NCBI RefSeq assembly: GCF_002245355.1 | Contig: NZ_NOWF01000001.1 | Location: forward strand, 186,001-250,000 | DNA from: Paludifilum halophilum | GTDB lineage: Bacteria; Bacillota; Bacilli; Thermoactinomycetales; DSM-45169 | Length of the DNA: 64,000 nt | Direction: 5' to 3' | Shown: piece after piece, positions 16,966 to 30,200 of the stretch | How positions within the stretch are numbered: the first letter of the stretch is position 1 | Layout: the number at the start of each line of letters is the position of its first letter | Notes under the pieces: model-generated | Told to the model about the DNA's origin: nothing | Seen by the model: only the letters and a program-made list of their open reading frames with translations | The model's database searches: none | Translations under genes and position numbers: made by a program

Positions 16966-19434
16966 TCAACTGTGAATGGATTCCTGTAAATCGACCCGTC
17001 CGGCATGGAGAGTCGGAATCCAGGTAGCGAAAATAGTAACCAGACCGCTGGTGAGACACGTAATCAGCCATTCAGGCCAAGGAATCAGAAAGGACATATT
17101 CACCTCATCCGAGAGGACATTGAGGCCGATCAACCAGAGCCCCAAAGCCGATCCAATCACGATCCCGGTCATCCCGATGACAGCACCCTCTCCAAGAACC
17201 ATTCCGTACACTTGAGCACGACTGGCCCCGAGAGCCCGCATCGTTCCGTACTCTTGCAATCGTTCTGTCACACTGATCATCAAGAGATTGACGATACCAA
17301 TCCCCGCTGTAGTGAGAGTGACCGCCAACAATCCCGCAAAGAGGAGAGAGAGACCTGGAAAGATACGCCGTTGCCAGCGTATCTCCTCTTCCAAGGTTCG
17401 TACCTGAGTTAGACGATCCCCCATCTCATGGAGAAGTGACTCTTTCACTTTCTGTTGACTACTTCCTTCCTCCAATGCCACTAAGCTTCGAACAGTAGTT
17501 TGAACGCCCAATTCATTTTTCATCCGTTCCTCCGCCACAAACCCGACATAACCGCCGTCAAACTGCGTTTTAACAACTCCGTCGACACGAAAGTTCTTTC
17601 GCCCCGATGGTGTTTCAAGAATGATAGATTCTCCGACATTTCCTCCCCATTTCTGAAAAGCATAGTCCCCCAGCAAAATACTCCTGGAGCTATTGAGATC
17701 CCATTCCTGTGATCCGCCTTTTTCTATCGTGAATAAGGGATGAGACCGTTGCCATTCCGGATCCACTCCCAGTACCTTCATCTGATGCAAACGATCAGCA
17801 GATCGCCATCTGACAGATGCCCCCCTCATACTGGAAACATCTTGGACACCATCCATTTGCCGCATGGTTTTCAGGTCCTTCTCCTGGATGGGTTTTAACG
17901 ATTCAACAAGCAATTCACCACCGAAAGTCGTTGCAATATCCTGATCTATAAATGTTTTTTGATGCTCAAAAGCGGATGACATCATCAGCGATAGAGCGAC
18001 TCCCAATGTAAGAACGGCCGCCATATTGGAGGAACGATGAATCCGATGAAGAACGTTTCGGCAAGCCACTTGACTTTCCGGCCATTGTCGCAAAAGCCCC
18101 CTGATCAATCGGCTAATCCCTCTTAAAAACAAAGGTAATAGCAAAAAGGCTCCCAGGATCGCAAGGAAGTATGACCAGAGGTGACCAGTCAAAGAGGCTC
18201 CCAATAAAACGAATCCAACCGGAGATCGCCATTTTGAAATCCGAACCGTTCGCTCCATCCTGCGTTGAACGAGTACCGCCGTCACGCTGACACCACTGGC
18301 ACGTTGCACCGGGAGCAGAGCAGCGATCACCGGAAGTAAAACCCCTAAAATCAACGCAATCGGCAACGCCATCCCCAATTGCAGTTCATAGTCGATTTCC
18401 GTCTGGAACGAGCGAAAAATCCCTCGTTGTAAGATCGTAGCCATCCAGATTCCCGGGAAAATTCCAATAAGCGTTCCCAATCCGGACAAAAGGACGGCTT
18501 CCCGCAAAACGATTCCCCGAATCTGATCGGGCGTGGCTCCCAGAGATTTCATGACAGCAAATTCTCGCTCCCGCTCGGTTACACTGGTATAAAAGGTTTG
18601 GAACAGGATCAAGCAACTAATGAACAGAGCGGTTCCACCTATAGCAACCAATAGAAGATATAACTCATCCAACCGATTGCTTTGTCGAGGATCCACCAAT
18701 ACCGGTTCCGCATAGACGGGCCAATTTTCTTGTCTAAACTGCTCCTCCAGCTTTTTTTGAATGACTTCCGTTTTTTCGGAGGCCACCTTCAAGCGAATTT
18801 CCTGGAGTGATCCTTGGTTAGGAGTGAATTGTTCCAATTGATTAACCGATAATGCAACCCGCCAACTCCTGCTGCTAGCCTCCTCCCAGCTTCCAGGCCC
18901 TTTTAAAAATAAAATGTCTCGCACGACTGCTGCTACCGGCACGGTGTATGGCTGTCCGCTAACCTTCAGAGTTAGTTGATCTCCCGGGCTTACATTCCAC
19001 ACCTTAGCGGTGGTTTCAGGAATAATTAATCCGGATGTACCCAATTGCCCTTGTATCACTTCCAAAGGAATCAAGGATGAGTCCAAATGACTAAAACCGA
19101 TTAACTGAACCGACTGCGCCGCTAACGAAATTTCCTCCTGCCCGGAAAACTGCAGTTGAGCCGGTTGCTGGATCACTCCAACAGCATCATGGATACCGGA
19201 AATCTCTTTGATCTCAGATAACACTTCTTCTGGAAAGAGTCCATCTGTAGGATGGACCAATAAGTCGGAATCCCCCAAAGACTCTTCTGTTTTTTCACGA
19301 ATCAGCTGATCGGTTCTTTCCACACTGTTTAGTACAGCGAAAAGGGAAGCGACACCGACAGCGATTCCCAGCAGGGTAAGAAAGCGTCGGAGAGGTTTAC
19401 GTCTGAAGTTTCGCCAGGAAATCTTCCAGAGCAC
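16966..19434 (-). CDS. ABC transporter permease, FtsX/MacB-like, 822 aa
   Basis: A large permease with two FtsX-type halves: an N-terminal membrane helix (FLTLLGIAVGVASLFAVLNS), a long extracytoplasmic domain, a membrane cluster around residues 265-420 including MKSLGATPDQIRGIVLREA, then a second helix (NMAAVLTLGVALSLMMSSAF), another soluble domain and the closing membrane cluster with MRALGASRAQVYGMVLGEG. Such permeases work with a LolD-like ATPase to export lipoproteins, peptides or antimicrobials, or act as mechanotransmitters. The GTG start lies within the end of the ATPase gene (38-base overlap) behind GGAGGTG, so the two are translationally coupled. Confidence 0.93.
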   Translation of the reverse strand: MLWKISWRNFRRKPLRRFLTLLGIAVGVASLFAVLNSVERTDQLIREKTEESLGDSDLLVHPTDGLFPEEVLSEIKEISGIHDAVGVIQQPAQLQFSGQEEISLAAQSVQLIGFSHLDSSLIPLEVIQGQLGTSGLIIPETTAKVWNVSPGDQLTLKVSGQPYTVPVAAVVRDILFLKGPGSWEEASSRSWRVALSVNQLEQFTPNQGSLQEIRLKVASEKTEVIQKKLEEQFRQENWPVYAEPVLVDPRQSNRLDELYLLLVAIGGTALFISCLILFQTFYTSVTEREREFAVMKSLGATPDQIRGIVLREAVLLSGLGTLIGIFPGIWMATILQRGIFRSFQTEIDYELQLGMALPIALILGVLLPVIAALLPVQRASGVSVTAVLVQRRMERTVRISKWRSPVGFVLLGASLTGHLWSYFLAILGAFLLLPLFLRGISRLIRGLLRQWPESQVACRNVLHRIHRSSNMAAVLTLGVALSLMMSSAFEHQKTFIDQDIATTFGGELLVESLKPIQEKDLKTMRQMDGVQDVSSMRGASVRWRSADRLHQMKVLGVDPEWQRSHPLFTIEKGGSQEWDLNSSRSILLGDYAFQKWGGNVGESIILETPSGRKNFRVDGVVKTQFDGGYVGFVAEERMKNELGVQTTVRSLVALEEGSSQQKVKESLLHEMGDRLTQVRTLEEEIRWQRRIFPGLSLLFAGLLAVTLTTAGIGIVNLLMISVTERLQEYGTMRALGASRAQVYGMVLGEGAVIGMTGIVIGSALGLWLIGLNVLSDEVNMSFLIPWPEWLITCLTSGLVTIFATWIPTLHAGRVDLQESIHS

Positions 19435-20122
19435 GCTGTAAATTCACCTCCGTCTGTCGGATATCCGATTTGATGCACCCGTCCTCCAACAAAAGAACCC
19501 TCTCCGCGCATCCTGCCACGGACAGATCGTGGGTTACCATGACGATGGTTAGTCTCTCTTTCCGATGAAGCCGCGATAAGATCTCCAGCACCTCGTAACT
19601 GCGGCGATAGTCCAAGTTTCCTGTAGGTTCATCGGCCAGTATCACTCTCGGTTGCATCGCCAAGGCTCGGGCAATGGCTACCCGTTGTTGTTGTCCCCCC
19701 GAGAGTTCCGCCGGAAAAGAATGTTCTTTCCCTTCCAAATCCAAATCACTGATTAGTTGTTGCACACGTATCTGTATATCTTCTCGCGGGCAACGATCCA
19801 TAGACATCGGAAAAGCGATATTCTCTCTAACATTTAATTTAGGCAATAGTTTATAATTTTGAAATATATAACCGATTTTCCTTCGCCTAATCAACGTTCG
19901 CCGCTTTTCCAACAGATTGTGAAGAGACAGCCCATCTATGCTGATTTTACCTTGATCCGGAACATCCAGTCCTCCTATCAAGTTTAACAGTGTACTCTTA
20001 CCAGATCCGCTGGGTCCCATGACAGCCACAAACTCCCCTGGCTCCACATGCAGACCCACTTCCTCGACTGCCGGTCTTTCTCCTGACGGATACTTTTTAC
20101 TTACGCCCTCTAAGGTGATCAA
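19397..20122 (-). CDS. ABC transporter ATP-binding protein, LolD/MacB type
   Basis: A 241-aa ATPase with Walker A (GPSGSGKST), Q-loop ([10 protein letters not shown]), signature [14 protein letters not shown], Walker B ([12 protein letters not shown]) and the H-loop (VMVTHD). This is the subfamily energising FtsX-like permeases. The start is TTG 20122 behind GGAGGG. It is the first gene of the ATPase-permease-PadR operon. Confidence 0.95.
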   Translation of the reverse strand: MITLEGVSKKYPSGERPAVEEVGLHVEPGEFVAVMGPSGSGKSTLLNLIGGLDVPDQGKISIDGLSLHNLLEKRRTLIRRRKIGYIFQNYKLLPKLNVRENIAFPMSMDRCPREDIQIRVQQLISDLDLEGKEHSFPAELSGGQQQRVAIARALAMQPRVILADEPTGNLDYRRSYEVLEILSRLHRKERLTIVMVTHDLSVAGCAERVLLLEDGCIKSDIRQTEVNLQRALEDFLAKLQT

Positions 20123-20141
20123 CCCAATCCCTCCGCTTTAA

Positions 20142-20150
20142 TACTCGATA
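20142..20150. promoter_or_regulatory. TACTCGATA motif upstream of the PadR/ABC operon
   Basis: TACTCGATA lies 20 bases before the ATPase start and agrees with TACTCRRTA, also seen (as itself or its complement) at 37243-37266 and 46638-46659, and as TGCTCAGTA at 47571. It could be an operator of the PadR protein encoded in this operon. Function is inferred from recurrence only. Confidence 0.3.
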
Positions 20151-20289
20151 TAGATATCACGAAGATCCGCTTTAAAAAGCAGGTTATAGAGAATCCTCCC
20201 CCTCGTCAAATCATGCATTTTCATCCTTTCTCTAAATTATATCAACTATGCGATGGAAATAGTAATGATCAACACTACTTCAATTTAGC

Positions 20290-20331
20290 AATAAAATCTC
20301 CCCTCTAACACATACCAGGGGAGATTTTATT
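20290..20331. terminator. bidirectional hairpin terminator
   Basis: A perfect 15-bp stem (20290-20304 with 20317-20331) with A-rich and T-rich arms separates the acetyltransferase gene from the ABC operon. Confidence 0.8.
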
Positions 20332-20386
20332 TAGGTTATATCGTGAGAAACCCTGGAGTTACACTGCCAGGAATCTCAATAAAAGA

Positions 20387-21031
20387 TTACCGCCGCGCCT
20401 GTACTAATTTATTATATATTTGAGAGTCCCAATTCTCCTGTAAAAATTTATAGAAATCTTCTTCAATTTGTTTTTTATCCTGTTCGGGGATCACTGTAGT
20501 AGGTTGACCGTACTCCTCCATCGAATAATATTCATCTCTCAATACGGACCAAATCACAGCATCGTAATACTTCCCGTCTACAAAATTGTAATCTCTTAAA
20601 ATCCCTTCCATGACAACTTTTTTATTATTCATTAACATGCTCATGGTTCGCTTGTTAAATAGCCCGGTGATAAATTGAATTCGATGAGCATTTTTATGTT
20701 GAAACAGATGATCCATTACCAGTACCGTTGCTTCTGCTCCACAACCGGAGTCCCAGAGATGATGATCCCCCACAATTCCGCCCAATTCATAACTGCCTTC
20801 ATATTGTAATTTTTTCCATGTGACAAATCCGATTTTTTCTCCGTCATGAGTTAAAATGGTAACATAGTTAGTATTCGAATCATTGATGATATCTTCCTTC
20901 AATTGATCAGCTCTAAAAAAATCCTGTTTTCCACTTCCAAGAGCACTAGCCACTGATGGTCGCAACCATTGAGACATGAGTTTGAAGTCTTCATCTTCAA
21001 GAGGAGCAATCTGAACCATATGTCCTTTCAT
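20387..21031 (-). CDS. GNAT family N-acetyltransferase
   Basis: About 214 aa. The segment EKIGFVTWKKLQYEGSYELG, followed by LWDSGCGAEATVLVMDHLF and AHRIQFITGLFNKRTMSMLM, follows the RimJ/RimL-like GNAT fold, with the acetyl-CoA pocket where the Gly-rich WDSGCGAEA stands in for Q/R-x-x-G-x-G/A. The ATG at 21031 is preferred because AAAGGG lies nine bases upstream. It sits directly downstream of the giant NRPS gene in the same direction. It could acylate the peptide or protect against it, but an unrelated role is possible. An unusual C-terminal tail of about 45 charged residues follows the domain. Confidence 0.8.
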   Translation of the reverse strand: MKGHMVQIAPLEDEDFKLMSQWLRPSVASALGSGKQDFFRADQLKEDIINDSNTNYVTILTHDGEKIGFVTWKKLQYEGSYELGGIVGDHHLWDSGCGAEATVLVMDHLFQHKNAHRIQFITGLFNKRTMSMLMNNKKVVMEGILRDYNFVDGKYYDAVIWSVLRDEYYSMEEYGQPTTVIPEQDKKQIEEDFYKFLQENWDSQIYNKLVQARR

Positions 21032-21164
21032 CAAAACCAACCCTTTCTAAAAGATCTAACCCAACTTTTTATCTTTTATTAGACTAAACAGACCATTTAT
21101 ATATTGCATCCGTAATTTACGCAAATGACATACTATTATTTTACATTTATTACGGATAACAGCT

Positions 21165-21201
21165 AGCGCAAAAGGAGGCCGATTCGGCCTCCTTTTGCGC
21201 T
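21165..21201 (-). terminator. hairpin after the NRPS gene
   Basis: A perfect 17-bp stem (21165-21181 with 21185-21201) with ATT loop lies 34 bases past the NRPS stop. The T-run is weak in both directions. Confidence 0.6.
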
Positions 21202-21234
21202 ATATTTCGACAACGAATCGACAGGTAAAGCCAT

Positions 21235-24200
21235 TTATTTCTTGACAAACACACTCTTTTGATATTGTTCCCGTCGAAGTGCTTTTATTTCTGATTCAGG
21301 GAAGGACGGTTGCGAACTTTCCTCTCTTTTTTGAATCATTGCGGCCAATTCAGAAATGGTTGGCGCTTCAAAAATACACTTGAGCGGCAAATGGATGCCA
21401 AAAATATTTTTAATTCGGGATATGATCTGCAATGCCAACAACGAATGACCGCCATGTTCAAAGAAATTATCATCGACACTGATGTCCTCTTTTGGAAGAA
21501 CGTCAGACCAAATCTCTAATAACATTTTCTCCTCCGGCGTGGAAAAAGCTTTGTACTCACGAGTTGTGGTTCTTTTTTTGGGTTCTGGCAATCGACGGTA
21601 ATCCACTTTTCCACTGGACGTCACCGGCATTTGCTCCAAATGGAGGAAAGCAGAGGGAATCATCGCAACAGGAAGGCGATTGCCCAAATATCTCCGAAGG
21701 GCGGTTTCATCAAAACTTTCTTCAGCAGGGATGACATAGGCCGCAAGGAAGGATTCCCCTTCTTTTTTCCAGAGTTTTACGGTGCAAAAGGCAACTTGCG
21801 GATGCTGATGCAACGTAGAAACCACTTCGTTTAAATCTACCCGGACACCTCGAATCTTTATTTGGTGATCCCGACGACCCAAAATCTCTATGGAACCATC
21901 CGGCCTATATCTTCCCAAGTCTCCGGTTCTGTACAACAAATCCTCTTCCGGACCGGAACTAAACGGGTTGGGAACGAAAGAGTTTTCGTTTTTCCGCGAA
22001 TGGTTGATATAACCCTTGGTTCGGTAGGGGGTACGGATCACTACTTCCCCTACTTCGCCGATTCCACATAGATTGTCGTTCCGATTAAGGATCAAGATTT
22101 GTGTTTGAGGCATCGGTTGCTGCAACGGTTGGGCACCAGCCAAAAGTTTTTGAGGTACACGACTGAAACATTTCACCATTGTTGTTTCTGTAGGACCGTA
22201 AAGGTTGATCAACTGAATATCAGACAAGAATTTACTGCGCCAGCGCTGAATTAAAGAAGAGGTCAGTGCTTCCCCTGAAAAGAAGACATAACGTAGTGAC
22301 GGTAAGGGAGTAGGACGCACCCTATCAGTCAGCCACGACTGGATCAAAGAAGGAACAATATGCAATACACTGATATTTTCCTGTTGTATCCAGGGTAAAA
22401 TGTAATCTGCTTCATAACTGACTGGTTCTTCTGGTAAACATACCGTTGCTCCACTGACCAATGGCAAAAACACATCGCGCAAAAATGCGTCGAAGGAAAT
22501 ATGCGTTAGTTGAGCAAAACGATCATATGGCTGAATGTCGAACTCCTCTTTTTGCCAATCAAGAAAGTGACTTAGTCCCTTATGTTGTCCCAATATTCCT
22601 TTCGGTCGACCTGTGGTTCCGGAAGTAAAGTAGATATAGGCCGGATCCCCCGGTTGTGGATGATCGATCATCCCATCGAAATCGGGAGAATAAAGCTCCT
22701 CGCTTCTATCTTCTTCGAGACGTAACACTCGAATAGCGGGTACCTCATGATCAGGTATTCCGTCTTCTGACATATCCAATAGCATATCAGCACGGGCTTC
22801 CCCTAAAAGCTGTTCTTTTCGTTTCAAAGGGAGCTTTTCATCAATGGGTAAAAACACGCCGCCCCTCTTCCAAACAGCCAAAATACTTGCGATCAATTTG
22901 AAGCTTTTCCCACCCGTTATAGCTACGATTTGACCTTTTTGAACGCCTTCTTTGCGAAGCTTCCAGGCTAGGTAATCAGAGTGTTTTTTCAGTTGGATGT
23001 AAGTCCAGCGATCTTCCCCGCGAATAACAGCCACTCGTTGAGGCGAACATGTTACCTGGTCTTCAAACATTTTCGTCACCGGTTGAAGGTCGACTTCTTC
23101 AATGGGTGCTCCAGGGTCCGGCAACATTTGTTCAGTTTCCCGGGTTACCAAGGTATAGGAATGGATATCCTGTTGAGGATCCTGGATGATTTGATCCAAG
23201 AGATTTTGATATTGATTGAGCATTTCTTTCATTCGCGAATCGGAAAATTTGTCAGATCGATAGACCAGATCCAGCTGCAATCCCTGCTCTCTTTCAAAGA
23301 TGTAGAGAGTCATAAAGAACTTGGATTCAAATTCAAGAAAATCCTGCTCTTCCACATCCGCACCGGGAATATTCCAGAGATGATCATCGATTTCTTCTTT
23401 GGTGATATAGTTGATCATCACATCAAACAAAGGATTCCGATTCAATGAACGTTCCGGCTGGACTTCCTCCACCACGCGTTCAAATGGAACCTCCTGATGG
23501 GAATAGGCATCCATAGAAGTTGTGCGTACCCGTTGCAGTTGTTCAGTGAAGGACGGATTACCGGATAGATCTGTCCGCAATACCAGTGTATTAAGGAACA
23601 GTCCAATCAGGGATTCCAGTTCTCTTCGATCCCGATTGACGATGGGTGTACCGACCAGAATATCATCCTGATCGGTTATTCTGTGCAACAAAACTTTAAA
23701 TGCCGCCAACAACGTCATAAACAGAGTCGCCTGTTCCTTATGGCTGATTTCTTTCAACCGTTGCACCAAATCTTCCGATAAACGATAAGTGATTCGGCTG
23801 TTCCCTTGATCTTGCAACTCACTGCTCTCACTGCTTGTGTCCACAGGCAACTGCAACGAAGGAATCTCCCCGCCCAATTGCTTTTTCCAGTAAATCAACT
23901 GATTTTTTAAAGCTTCATCCGTTAGGTATTCTTTCTGCCAAAGAGCATAATCCCCATATTGAACAGGAAGAGGAGGTAGATTTACATTTGTTCCGGCACA
24001 TATTTTCGAGTAGATTTCCGATATTTCCCGAATCATGATACCGATAGACCAGCCGTCGGAAATCATATGGTGCATATTAAAGATTAGGCGGTGCTCTTTT
24101 TCGTCACAACGAAGCAACTGTAATCGAAATAAAGGGCCTTCGGTCATTTGGAAAGGGCGACGGGCTTCCCTGTGGAAAATTTCCCGAAGCGATTCTTCCT

Positions 24201-27200
24201 TTTCCTCCGGCGGAAGATGAGACAGATCCTTGTATTCAAGAGGCAACTCACTTTGTGTCAGAACGGATTGAACCGGATATCCTTCCCCATCCGATTCAAA
24301 TACCGTACGTAAGATGGTGTGACGTTCGATCAACTGCTTCAGGCTGTCTTTTAACGCATCTAAATTCAGCGTTCCACGAATGATGTAACATTTCGGCATG
24401 TTGTAAACAGAACTTTCCGGGTTGAGCTGATGTAAAAACCATAATCTCTGCTGTGCAAAGGAAAGTGGCAGGTTGGCAATTTGACCTGTCGGTTCAATGT
24501 CTTTTGGGACATGGTTCCGCCCCTTTTGTTGATCAATGCGGGCGGCGATATTTTTAATATTTGGCTTTTCGAAAATGGACCGAAGTGGGAGTCTTACCCC
24601 TGTTGCTTCATAGATACGGGAAATCACCTGAACAGCCAGCAGAGAATGGCCGCCTAATTTAAAGAAATGATCTTGGATGCCGATTTTATCTAATCCGATC
24701 AATTCAGACCAGATCTTGGTCAGGGTTTTTTCCGTATCCGTTCTCGGCTCCATAAAATCCTCCTGTAAAGCCAGATGAGAGGAATCCGGCGCCGGGAGAG
24801 CAGTTTGATCCACTTTTCCATTGGCATTTACCGGGATGTGTTCCAGAACCATATAGTATGCGGGGATCATATATTCCGGAAGCTTGTCCTGAAGATACAT
24901 CCGTATCTCGCCGGAATCCAACGGGATACCATTGGTGCTGACGAGATAAGCAACCAACCTCTTAACGGATTGATCTTCTCGAAGAATGACTACGGCTTTC
25001 TTGACTGCTTCATGCTCGAGAAGTGTATTTTCAATTTCCCCGGTTTCCACTCGCATGCCCCTGATCTTAACCTGATTGTCTTCCCTCCCGAGGAAGATAA
25101 TCGAGCCGTCCTTCCTGAAACAACCGCGGTCACCCGTTCGGTACAACGGAAGACCCGGGCGGAACGGATGATCCAAAAAAGCGTGTTTTGTACGTTCTGG
25201 TTGGTTTAAATATCCGCGGGCCACTCCGATTCCACCGATATACAAATCCCCTGCTACACCGAGAGGAACCGGTTGTAGATTCCGGTCCAAAACATAGACC
25301 TGGTTATTGTCAATAGGGCGTCCGACTGATACCACCGCATCCTGAACGTCTTGTTCCGAACAAGCATGCATGGTGGAATCAATCGAAACCTCCGTTGCTC
25401 CCCAAGTATTGAACAATTTTCCCGGCATGTATTGTAAAAACCTTTTCACCAGATCCCCATGAAGGGCTTCCCCGCTGGAGATCACCACTCGGAGGCGGTT
25501 AAGAGACTGTTTGTCCTTTTCTGTGATTGTATCGATCACCATTCCCAGCATACTGGGGACAAATTGGATTACAGAAACCTGATAGCGAATACCTGCATCC
25601 AAAATGGCACGGGGATCCCGGTGCATGCCCGGCTCAATCAGGGCAATGCGACCGCCGGCCATTAGCGGCCAAAAGAATTCAACGGCTGCATCATCAAAAG
25701 TCAGGGTAGTCTTCTGCAAAACTGATTCACCAGGTTGCAATTGGTGCTGCCGTTGCATCCAATGCATCCGATTGACCCAACCCCTGTGAGCACTGGCAAC
25801 TCCTTTCGGTTGACCGGTGGATCCCGAGGTATAGTATACGGAAACCAAATCGTCGGGGGAAACTTCGGATTGAACCCGAGAATCCGGATATTTTTTCCAT
25901 ACATCCTTCTCTGAATCCAAGGAAACCAATGCAACCGAAAGATCCACGCCCAATTTCTTGGCTAGATGTTCCTCTGTCAGACACAGTGGAGCTTTGGCAT
26001 CCTGCAAGATCGTCATAATCCTGGAGTTCGGTGCCTCGGTGTCCAAAGGAAGGAACGCACCACCCGCTTTCAAAATTCCCAGAAGTGCCGTTACCAGCTC
26101 CAGGGAGCGCTCCATATAAACACCCACACAAGTATCCTTGCGAACCCCCCGTTCCCGCAGGAAGTGCGCCAGACGATTGGACTCTTTCTCCAACTGGCCG
26201 TAGGTGATTTCCTTATCTTTGTAGATTGCAGCCACGGCATTCGGCGTTAAACCCGCCTGTTTTTCAAACAGTTCATGCAAACATGTATCCGACGGAAAGG
26301 ATACGTCTGTATCGTTCCAATTATAGAGAAGTTGCCGTTTTTCCGCATCCGTTAGCATATTCATCTGGTTAATCGGCTGGTCAGGATCATCCGTAATCGC
26401 CTGGAGAAGGTTGAGAAAGTGGTCGGACATTCGTTTGACCGCATCTTCTTCAAATCGATCCGTACGATATTCCCAATAGCCGACCCATCCGTCCTCTTCG
26501 AACTCGATATAGAGCGTCAAATCGAATTTTGAAGTGCCCGTGTGGATGTACTCATTCCCCTTGACCTTAAGTCCCGGTATTCCCTTGGCGGAATTAGGAC
26601 GACTTTGGAAAGAGAGCATCACCTGAAACAAAGGAGAATGACTCTGGTCTCGATCCGGACATAATGCTCGTACAACCTTTTCAAAGGGAACATCTTGGTG
26701 ATCAAAGGCTTGTAAAAACTCCGTCTTGACTCTGTCCAACAGTGTATGAAACGTCGGTTCACCTGAATGATCCGTGCGAATGACGATCGTGTTGACAAAA
26801 CAGCCGATCAAATTCTCCGTTTCCGCATCCATTCTCCCGGCAACAGGGGTCCCCACCACAATGTCATTTTGTTGGGAATACCGGTGTAAAAGAGCTTGAA
26901 AAGCAGCCATGACGGTCATGTACAGTGTGGCATTCCGCCGCCCGCCGACTTCTTGCAACTTCTCAACCACATCCGACGGGATCCTGAATCGTTCTTCCTT
27001 TCCCCGGGAAGAACGGGTAACATGATGGGATTGATCCGGAAATAATGTAAGAGTGGGGAGTTCTCCACTCAACTTGTTCTTCCAGAAGTCTAGTTGCCGC
27101 TCCATCTCATCGGAAGCTAGCAAATCTTTTTCTAAGCGGGCATAATCCGTAAATTGTACCGGTAATGATTCCATAGAAGGGGGTTGGCCAGTCTGGTAAG

Positions 27201-30200
27201 ACTCATAGAAACTCAGCCATTCCTTGATCAGGATATCCATGGACCATAAGTCACAGATTAAATGATGCATATTTACAAGCATCAGATGATTTTCGTTGTC
27301 CAACGAGAAGAAATTCACCCGCAACAGTGGACCGTTCTCCAAATCGAAAGGCGCCCGTGCTTCTGTATCAATTTGCTTTCTCGCTTCCTCTTCCGACGTC
27401 GCTAAATGAAAGGAGACTGTCGGAAGTGAAGACTCATTGACGACTTGAGCAGGACTACCATCTTGCTCACCAAAGGTGACGCGGAGGATTTCATGTCGGT
27501 TAGCTAGAGCAAAGAAACTTTTTTCGGCGACATCACGATTCAACTTGCCGGCCAGACGATAAAGCCGTGGCACATTATAAAGCGGAGACCCCGGATCCAA
27601 CTGTTCAATAAACCACAAACCTTGTTGTGAGAAGGACAGAGGAATGTTCTGATTCCTGCGGGCCAATGCCTGCAGAGATGGTCGTTTTACTGTTTTTCCA
27701 TTACGTTGTTGTTTTTCAATTTTTTTGGACCAATCCCGGAGGACCGGATAGTCAAAAATCCATTGGATCGGGATGTTGACCCCAAAATGTTGACGGGCTT
27801 GGGTGGTTACTTGTACCGCCAACAATGAATGCCCTCCCAGGTGAAAGAAATGGTGGTTGGCCCCCACCTTGTCCACTCCGAGTACTTCCGACCAAATGTT
27901 GGCCACTGTTACTTCCATGGGAGTAGCGGGTTCTTCATTCGCTTGCACATTCACTACTCGCGGTTCCGGGAGAGCTTTCCGATCCACCTTCCCGCTCAGT
28001 TTCACCGGAAATTGATCCATAAAAACCACATGGGAAGGAATCATATAGTCAGGCAACCACTTGGAAAGGTAATTTTTTAAAATGCAGGCATCCGTTTTCC
28101 CTTCAGCAATCACATAGGCGCAAAGCGTCATGTTTTGCCCGGGCTTACCCCGTCCAATCACGACGGCCGCACGTACGGAATCATGCTCAGTCAACGCTGA
28201 TTCGATTTCTCCCGGCTCCACCCGGAACCCACGGATTTTGAGCTGATGATCCTGACGTTCCACAAAATCCACATTCCCATCCGGCAACCATCTTCCTAAA
28301 TCTCCCGTTTTGTACATCCGGCCGGAGCCAAACGGATGGAGGATAAATTTCTCCTGCGTTAAATCCGGACGATTCAGATACCCTCGCGCCACCCCCGGGC
28401 CTGATACATGAATTTCACCGGTCATCCCAATGGGAACGGGATTCTGATTTTCATCCAATATGAAAATTTGCATATTGGATACGGGGGTTCCGATCGGAAC
28501 GTTTTTATGCCCCTGTTTCTCGCATTCAAAATATAAGACTTGAATGCAAGTTTCCGTGGGACCGTAAAGATTGATCAAATCAGTATCGGGCAAACAGTGG
28601 AAAAACCGTTCTTTCAGTTCTGCCGTTAACACTTCTCCACCGCTGAATACTCTTTTCAGACTCCTGCACTCTTGGAATCGATTTTCTTCCAGCAGCATCC
28701 GTAACATCGAAGGCACAACCTGAAGAACTGAAATCCGTTCCCGAATCACGGTATTCGCTAAGCTAAGGGGGTCAGTTTGAATACCGGGTTGAGCCATAAC
28801 CAGGCAAGCCCCGGATAACAAGGGAGCGAAAAATTCCCAAACCGAAGCATCAAAACTGATAGAGGTTTTTTGTAAAACCCGATCCTCCCGAGTTAAAGGA
28901 AACCTTTGATTCATCCAGTTCATATGATTATAAACAGACTGGTGTTCCACAACGACCCCTTTGGGTTTGCCTGTAGAACCGGAGGTATAGATGATATAAG
29001 CCGGAGATTCCAAGCCCACTTTGACAGCAGGAGGGGAACTTTGAACCCACTCCCTACTCTCCTCAAGCAGGACATTTTGCTTTACCAACCCATCAAAACG
29101 GTGGACCCATTCTTTTCCGGTCAAGACGGCATCAGCACCTGTATCCTTCAGGATGGATTGAATGCGGGAATCCGGAAAACCGGGGTCCAACGGAAGATAT
29201 GCTGCTCCCGCTTTCAAAGTTCCCAGGATTCCGATCACCATTTCAATCGAACGATTGATGCTGATTCCTACAATGGAGCCGGATTGAACGCCTAGACGGA
29301 TCAAATGTGCGGCCAAACCGTTGGACCTCTGATCCAACTCTTTATAAGTCATCGACCGGCTTCCCATTTCAACGGCCAAGCGGTCTGGAGTATTTGCGGC
29401 TTGCTCCGTGAATAATTGATGCAAACATTTTTTCCGGGGATAGCGGACTTCTGTCTGATTGAACCCGTACAAGACCTGCTGTTGTTCCCGCTCATCCATA
29501 AGCTTCAATTGTTGAATTGGCAAACGGGGCTGTTCCAACCCACTGTCCAGCAAAGTGAGAAATTGGTGTCCCCATGTTTGGATATCCTCTTTCGTAAATA
29601 CATGGCTGTCATAGCTAATTTCCGCAAAATACCCGTTTTGCCTCTTTACAAAGGACAACCCGATCTTAAAAGATTCTAGATACCCTGCCTGATCCCTAAT
29701 GGAAAACGATACTTCGCCACTGGAATGGGTTTCGGTTAAATCCTGCGCATCAAAAACGAAAGGAAAGCGTCGGCTATCTTCCCCGTCTTCCGGATTGAAG
29801 GATTCCTGTAACTGTTCGGCTTCTGCTGTCAACTTTCCTATTTTCTCTATGACTTCATCAAAAGAAAGTTTCGAATCCATCCGGGTTTGAATAGGAACAT
29901 ACCGGGATAAACTTCCAATCACATCGGCAAGCTCTTCTTCTGTTCTTCCCGTCAATCCGGTTCCCACCAGTACATCTTTCCGATCGGTTAAAAGACGCAG
30001 CCACACCATCCATGCCGAAAGTACAATCTGCCAAGGAGTGAGATGGTGGGAGCTAGAGATTTCATCAATTCTCATTCGCGTCTGCTCCCCTACAGGGAAA
30101 GAAATCCGGGAAGGTTCAAACAAAGACCCGCCGCTTTTTTCTCCAGGAAGACTTGCTTCGAGAAAGGGTTTATAATCGATTTTGTCCCAATATTCCCTCC

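Noticed and set aside
25727-26131. 134-codon and other long minus-strand alternative frames inside the NRPS gene
   Set aside because: They are out-of-frame shadows of a continuous 3168-residue NRPS reading frame.
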